The notes beneath the pieces are model-generated. The model searched no databases, was not told the origin of the DNA, and saw nothing but the letters and a program-made list of their open reading frames with translations. A DNA stretch of 27,064 bases from Candidatus Campylobacter infans (lineage in GTDB: Bacteria > Campylobacterota > Campylobacteria > Campylobacterales > Campylobacteraceae): NCBI GenBank assembly GCA_009827235.1, contig SPMW01000021.1:1-27064 (forward strand). Reading direction: 5' to 3'. The position numbers were made by a program, and so were the translations under genes. Below, in pieces: positions 22,801-27,064 of the stretch (its first letter is position 1; the number at the start of each line of letters is the position of its first letter).

Positions 22801-23922
22801 ATGAGAGATGTTATAACTTCAGGCAATGCCCTAGTAGCAAAGGCCGCGATAGAATGTGGCTGTAATTTTTTTGGCGGTTATCCTATCACGCCAAGTAGCG
22901 AGATAGCACACGAAATGAGCGTGCTTTTACCTAAAAACGGCGGAACTTTTATCCAAATGGAAGATGAAATTTCAGGCGTTAGCGTGGCTCTTGGAGCTGC
23001 GATGAGTGGTGCTAAGGCAATGACTGCAAGCTCAGGCCCTGGCATATCTTTAAAGGCTGAGCAAATCGGGCTTGGTTTTATAGCTGAGATTCCGCTTGTG
23101 GTGGTAAATGTAATGCGTGGCGGGCCAAGCACTGGCTTGCCTACGCGCGTGGCACAAGGCGATATTTTACAAGCTAAAAACCCAAGCCATGGCGATATGT
23201 GCTCGCTTGTGGTAGCGCCTGGTAATTTAAGTGAAATCTACACTCAAACCGTTCGCGCATTTAATTTAGCAAATCGTTTTAGCACGCCTGTATTTTTGCT
23301 ACTTGATGAAACTATCGGGCATATGCAAGGGCGCGCATTTTTACCAGAGGCAAATGAAATCACAATCACACCGCGCCGCGAGTTTAAGGGCGATCCAAAA
23401 GATTATAATCCTTATGAGGCTGGCCCAGATGAGCCAGCTACGCTAAATCCATTTTTTAAAGGATATCATTATCACATAACAGGCTTGCACCACGGCCCAA
23501 GCGGCTTTCCAACAGAAGATGGCGATATAGTAGCGTATAATACAAATCGTTTATTTAATAAATTCTTACATCACATGGATGAAATTGATGATTATGAAGA
23601 ATACAAGCTTGAAGATGCTGAAATTTGCGTGATTTGCTATGGTAGCGTAAGCCTAGCTGCCAAAGAGGCCGTAAATAAAGCAAGAGAAGCTGGCATAAAA
23701 GCGGGGATTTTTCGCCCTATAACTCTATGGCCAAGCCCTGAGAAAAAGCTAAAAGAAATAGGCAAGAAATTTAATAAAATTTTAGTAGCAGAGCTAAATA
23801 TGGGGCAGTATTATGGCGAAGTCGTGCGTTGTATGCTAAGAGATGATATAAAAACTTTATTTAAAGCAAATGGTCGCCCGCTAAGCCCAAGTGAAATTTT
23901 AAATAAAATCAAGGAGTTTTAA
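22801..23922 (+). CDS. oorA: 2-Oxoglutarate:acceptor oxidoreductase, alpha subunit
   Basis: OorA is the 373-residue alpha subunit. Its opening VITSGNALVAKAAIECGCNFFGGYPITPSSE is typical of 2-oxoacid oxidoreductase alpha chains, where the YPITPS text lines the substrate site. Residues near 60-120 (DEISGVSVALGAAMSGAKAMT, GPGISLKAEQIGLG) belong to the first pyrimidine-binding domain. A C-terminal domain (from about 265) carries ICVICYGSVSLAAKEAV and FRPITLWPSPE. It lies directly between oorD and oorB with no spacer on the oorB side (its TAA abuts the oorB ATG), so it is translated with the rest of the complex. Confidence 0.94.
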   Translation: MRDVITSGNALVAKAAIECGCNFFGGYPITPSSEIAHEMSVLLPKNGGTFIQMEDEISGVSVALGAAMSGAKAMTASSGPGISLKAEQIGLGFIAEIPLVVVNVMRGGPSTGLPTRVAQGDILQAKNPSHGDMCSLVVAPGNLSEIYTQTVRAFNLANRFSTPVFLLLDETIGHMQGRAFLPEANEITITPRREFKGDPKDYNPYEAGPDEPATLNPFFKGYHYHITGLHHGPSGFPTEDGDIVAYNTNRLFNKFLHHMDEIDDYEEYKLEDAEICVICYGSVSLAAKEAVNKAREAGIKAGIFRPITLWPSPEKKLKEIGKKFNKILVAELNMGQYYGEVVRCMLRDDIKTLFKANGRPLSPSEILNKIKEF

Positions 23923-24768
23923 ATGGCGTTTAATTATGATAAATATTTACGCACAAGCAAAATGCCTACACTTTGGTGCTGGGGCTGTGGCGATGGCGTA
24001 ATTTTAAAAAGCATTATCCGCGCCATAGATACGCTAGGCTGGGATATGGATGATGTGTGTTTGGTTAGCGGTATAGGCTGCTCTGGGCGTATGTCTAGTT
24101 ATGTGGATTGTAATACAGTTCATACAACGCACGGGCGCGCCATAGCCTATGCTACTGGCATAAAGCTAGCAAACCCAGATAAACATGTAATAGTAGTAAC
24201 AGGCGATGGCGATAGTATGGCAATAGGTGGCAATCATACAATCCATGGCTGTAGAAGAAATATCGATTTAAATCACATAATAGTAAATAATTTTATTTAC
24301 GGCCTTACAAACTCTCAAACTAGCCCAACTACGCCACAGGGATTTTGGACTGTTACGGCTCAGCTTGGCAATATCGATCCAAATTTTGATGCTGCTAAGC
24401 TAGCAATAGCAGCTGGTGCTAGCTTTGTCGGGCGCGAAACCATAATCAACCCGCTAAAACTAGAAAAACTTTTAGTAGAGGGCTTTAAGCATAAAGGTTA
24501 TAGTTTATTTGATGTGTTTTCAAACTGCCATATAAATCTAGGACGCAAAAACAAAATGGGCGAAGCCACGCAAATGGTTAAATGGATAGATTCTCGCACC
24601 GTTAGCAAATCAAAATTTGAAAGCCTAAGCGATGAAGAGCGCATAGGACTTTTCCCAACTGGCGTGTTACATAAAGATGAAAGCCACATAGAATACACCG
24701 ATGCATATGAAAAAGTGCGCCAAGCATGGCAAAATAAAACAAAGCTAAACTTTGAGGAGATTAAATGA
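23923..24768 (+). CDS. oorB: 2-Oxoglutarate:acceptor oxidoreductase, beta subunit
   Basis: OorB binds thiamine pyrophosphate. The 281 residues open with MPTLWCWGCGDGVILK, whose Cys19 and Cys22 lie in the CxxC motif of such beta chains and may hold a 4Fe-4S cluster with a downstream Cys. The TPP and magnesium site reads VTGDGDSMAIGGNHTIH, followed by NNFIYGLTNSQTSPTT. The sequence THGRA (his-rich active-site text) is also in place. The end overlaps oorC by four bases (ATGA), a sign of translational coupling. Confidence 0.95.
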   Translation: MAFNYDKYLRTSKMPTLWCWGCGDGVILKSIIRAIDTLGWDMDDVCLVSGIGCSGRMSSYVDCNTVHTTHGRAIAYATGIKLANPDKHVIVVTGDGDSMAIGGNHTIHGCRRNIDLNHIIVNNFIYGLTNSQTSPTTPQGFWTVTAQLGNIDPNFDAAKLAIAAGASFVGRETIINPLKLEKLLVEGFKHKGYSLFDVFSNCHINLGRKNKMGEATQMVKWIDSRTVSKSKFESLSDEERIGLFPTGVLHKDESHIEYTDAYEKVRQAWQNKTKLNFEEIK

Positions 24769-25316
24769 CACAGCTAAGATTTGTAGGCGTAGGCGGGCAG
24801 GGCGTAATACTAGCTGGCGAAATTCTCTCAGCTGCTAAAATTTCTGAGGGCGGATATGGCATAAAGGCATCCACATACACATCACAAGTGCGTGGTGGGC
24901 CAACTAAGGTGGATATTTTGCTTGATGATGAGCCGATTTCTTACCCTTATGCAAATGAGGGCGAGATAGATTTTATGCTAGCTACTGCGCAAAAAAGCTA
25001 TGATGCTTTTAAAAGTGGCGTCAAAGAAGGCGGAGCCATTGTAATAGAGCCAAATCTAGTAAAGCCAAGCGGTGAAGATAAGAAAAAATGGCGCATTTAT
25101 GATATACCGATAATTTCAATAGCAAAAGACGAAGTAGGCAATGTAATAACCCAAAGCGTAGTAGCTCTTGGCGTGGCTATGGAGTTTAGCAAGGTAATGG
25201 ATATAGAAAAGGTGCGCGAGCGTATGCTTTCATCTGTGCCAGATAAGGTTAAAGAAGCAAATAATAAAGCTTATGATTTAGGCATAAAATATGCCAAAGA
25301 AGCAATGAAAAGCTAG
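24765..25316 (+). CDS. oorC: 2-Oxoglutarate:acceptor oxidoreductase, gamma subunit
   Basis: A 183-residue gamma-type chain starting with the family motif RFVGVGGQGVILAGEILSAA, then SYTSQVRGGP-like text (STYTSQVRGGPTKVDILLDD), which contacts the alpha subunit. The last part (VVALGVAMEFSKVMDIEKV) fits the same family. It overlaps oorB by the four bases ATGA and ends the operon. Downstream are a 344-base AT-rich spacer and the convergent proS. Confidence 0.94.
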   Translation: MTQLRFVGVGGQGVILAGEILSAAKISEGGYGIKASTYTSQVRGGPTKVDILLDDEPISYPYANEGEIDFMLATAQKSYDAFKSGVKEGGAIVIEPNLVKPSGEDKKKWRIYDIPIISIAKDEVGNVITQSVVALGVAMEFSKVMDIEKVRERMLSSVPDKVKEANNKAYDLGIKYAKEAMKS

Positions 25317-25660
25317 GTTATTTGTGTGGTTTATTTAGCTAAATTTTAATTTAAAATTTGGCTAAATTACTATGGAATTTAAAATTTTAAAGCAAGTATA
25401 TTTTTAGCGCGCATTTGTCGCGCTACCTTAGCCAAAAATATTAAATGCAAATGCCAAGATTATTTACATTTTAAAACCCAGCTCATTATATATAACGCAA
25501 TTTGTTAAGAACGCAAAAGCAAAAAGCGGGCAATTTTTCCGCGCTTTTTATACTTAAATTGAAATTTTAATTATGTAAATTGCATTTAAAATTTAATAAA
25601 ATATTTTAAAATTTTTAAAGCCATATTTGCTAGCTTTTTAAAAAGCCATTTACAGGCATT
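25317..25660. other. 344-base spacer between convergent oorC and proS
   Basis: No gene is seen. It holds a perfect six-base hairpin AGCGCG/CGCGCT (25406-25424, loop CATTTGT) without a T-run, a terminator at 25521-25550, and A/T-rich strings with a near-copy of the palindrome (25601-25617). Confidence 0.65.
25521..25550. terminator. Bidirectional terminator between oorC and proS
   Basis: AAAAGCG pairs with CGCTTTT, continued by GG/CC past one unpaired base, around a loop of roughly eight bases. T-runs on either side let it serve both convergent genes. The stem is nearly the same as the one at 21554-21582. Confidence 0.72.
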
Positions 25661-27064
25661 TTAAGCTTTTAGCCTTTTTTCTAGCTCAATTTTTGCTTGA
25701 TTTGCTGGGATTTTTTCTTTTATTAGATTTTTGCGAGTGATGATTTCTACTTGCTCATTTTCTAGGCTTTTAGCAATTATTATGGCATTTGGAATGCCAA
25801 TTAGCTCAAAATCGGCCATTTTCACGCCAAAGCGTTCATTTCTATCATCTAATAAAACCTCAAATCCAGCAATTTCAAGCTCGCTTTCAAGCTTGCTTGC
25901 AAAACTCATTTGCTTTTCATTTTTAACATCGCCTACTATTATATGCAAATCAAAAGGCGCACATTGTTTTTGCCAAATTATGCCGCGCTCATCGTGGTTT
26001 TGCTCTATCATCGCAGCGATTAATCTACTAACGCCTATGCCATAACAGCCCATCACAAAAGGCGTGGCTTTGCCATTTTCATCTAAAAAAGTAGCGTTCA
26101 TAGCGCGCGAATATTTTTGACCAAGTTGAAAAATATGTCCTACCTCAATGCCTTTTTTAAGGCTTAAAATACCGCCATCTACGCTGATATCGCCGGCTTT
26201 TACCGCCACTAAATCCGCAAAACGCTCATCTTTAAAATTTGAAACCTTAAAGCCTACTATATGATAACCAAATTCATTTGCCCCGCAAATCATTTGGCTT
26301 TCATTTTTTAGTTCGTTGTCTATGTAAAAATCTATATTTTCTGGTAAATGCGCTGGCCCGCAGTATCCAGCCACAAGCCCAGCTTTTGCGATTTCATCAG
26401 CACTTGCATCTTCAAGCTCTAAGGCTTTTGCCGCATTTTGAGCCTTTATGTTTTGTAATTCATCATCGCCACGCACAAAAAATACAATTATTTTTGATCC
26501 GTTTTCAAAAATCGCTTTTTTAATCACAGCCTTAATTGTGTAAAATGCATCCACATGGAAAAACTCAGCTACCTTTGCGATGGTATCACAATCTGGCGTT
26601 TTAAATTTACTCATAGCATTACTCTCAGGGCGCGGAGCATCGCTGGTGCGGGCTTGTCTAATTGCTGCTTCGACATTTGCGGCGTAATTTTGGCTTAGTA
26701 AAATATCATCTTCGCCACTATTTGCTAAAACCATAAATTCTTTGCTCCCGCTTCCGCCTATTGCGCCACTATCTGCATTAACGGCTACAAAGCTTAGCCC
26801 AAGGCGCGTAAATATCGCATTATAAGCGCGCTCCATATTAGCAAACTCGCGCTTTAAGTCCTTTTCATCTGCGTGAAAGCTATATGCATCTTTCATCACA
26901 AACTCACGCGCGCGCATAATGCCAAATCTAGGTCTTGCTTCGTCTCTAAATTTTGTGTTGATTTGGTATAAATTTAGAGGCAGTTGCTTATAGCTAGTTA
27001 TGCGTCCGCGCACGATATCAACGATACTTTCTTCATTTGTTGGGCTAAAAACGAAGGCATTATT
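25661..27064 (-). CDS. proS: Prolyl-tRNA synthetase (5' end missing)
   Basis: ProRS attaches proline to tRNA-Pro. The frame is open to the right edge (467 codons here); about 100 N-terminal residues lie outside the window. The visible start is SPTNEESIVDIVRGRI, then motif 2, FRDEARPRFGIMRAREFVMKDAYSFH. An inserted editing (INS-like) domain follows, with VKAVIKKAIFENGSK and FVRGDDELQ. Motif 3 is MGCYGIGVSRLIAA, and the C-terminal anticodon-binding domain reads DLHIIVGD and LLDDRNERFGVKMADFELIGIP. An internal GTG at 27011-27013 is not the true start. It converges on the oor operon. Confidence 0.95.
   Translation of the reverse strand, partial: NNAFVFSPTNEESIVDIVRGRITSYKQLPLNLYQINTKFRDEARPRFGIMRAREFVMKDAYSFHADEKDLKREFANMERAYNAIFTRLGLSFVAVNADSGAIGGSGSKEFMVLANSGEDDILLSQNYAANVEAAIRQARTSDAPRPESNAMSKFKTPDCDTIAKVAEFFHVDAFYTIKAVIKKAIFENGSKIIVFFVRGDDELQNIKAQNAAKALELEDASADEIAKAGLVAGYCGPAHLPENIDFYIDNELKNESQMICGANEFGYHIVGFKVSNFKDERFADLVAVKAGDISVDGGILSLKKGIEVGHIFQLGQKYSRAMNATFLDENGKATPFVMGCYGIGVSRLIAAMIEQNHDERGIIWQKQCAPFDLHIIVGDVKNEKQMSFASKLESELEIAGFEVLLDDRNERFGVKMADFELIGIPNAIIIAKSLENEQVEIITRKNLIKEKIPANQAKIELEKRLKA

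Noticed and set aside
25406..25424. A terminator hairpin AGCGCG/CGCGCT after oorC
   Set aside because: The stem is perfect but there is no T-run after it on either strand; the element at 25521-25550 fits better.
1..27064. A CRISPR array, prophage, toxin-antitoxin pair or defence island
   Set aside because: No evenly spaced identical repeats, phage genes, transposases or nuclease/methylase pairs are visible; apart from the unrecognised gene, the content is housekeeping and transport.

Overview
The window looks like chromosomal DNA from a member of the Campylobacterales, most likely a Campylobacter species. The evidence is the AT-rich sequence with very A/T-rich spacers, the CheY, RpsB and NusA proteins of Campylobacter type, the oorDABC cluster, and two gene neighbourhoods known from epsilonproteobacteria: an HP0268-like gene next to miaB and nusA, and cheY-prmA-ftsH. 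The species was not identified. The window holds 25 protein genes (two cut by its edges) and one tRNA gene. I see no insertion sequence, phage or CRISPR array.

Layout. Positions 1-3191 (minus): a glycosyltransferase (partial), a DUF374 acyltransferase, miaB and an HP0268-type small protein. Positions 3328-4479 (plus): nusA, divergent from these. Positions 4573-7280: ribD (minus) divergent from trpG-trpD (plus). Positions 7446-9106 (minus): yedF-selD, where selD carries an in-frame UGA at codon 17, so it encodes a selenoprotein. Positions 9257-11813 (minus): rpsB-tsf plus an ABC ATPase. Positions 12057-14055 (minus): trpF and a CNNM/CorC-type membrane protein. Positions 14136-15002 (plus): an unrecognised 288-residue protein with a faint nuclease-like pattern. 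Positions 15171-15269 (plus): selC, the selenocysteine tRNA. Positions 15599-17392 (plus): three transporter genes (one EamA, a paired SMR) with a G-richer coding strand. Positions 17564-21502 (plus): hisA, then cheY-prmA-ftsH. Positions 21636-22253 (minus): hisH. Positions 22486-25316 (plus): oorDABC. Positions 25661-27064 (minus): proS (5' end missing).

How the genes work together. yedF, selD and selC are three parts of a selenium system: SelD makes selenophosphate, SelC carries selenocysteine, and SelD itself needs selenocysteine to be made in full length. oorDABC encodes the four-subunit 2-oxoglutarate:acceptor oxidoreductase that replaces 2-oxoglutarate dehydrogenase in these microaerophiles. 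The trp and his pathways are scattered: trpG-trpD and trpF are far apart, as are hisA and hisH, and trpE is not seen. nusA, rpsB, tsf, prmA, miaB and proS serve transcription and translation.

Non-coding signals. Most promoters are single TATAAT/TACAAT/TAAAAT boxes with no obvious -35 box and a short GC-rich stretch just downstream. A 14-base palindrome, AAATTTTAAAATTT, occurs at least 13 times, nearly always between genes. Two convergent gene pairs are separated by terminators with almost the same stem.

The strongest leads are the selD UGA with its long recoding hairpin, the unrecognised 288-residue protein, the mismatches in the selenocysteine tRNA, the palindrome family and the transporter block beside selC. 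I did not find a clear, wholly new multi-gene system.
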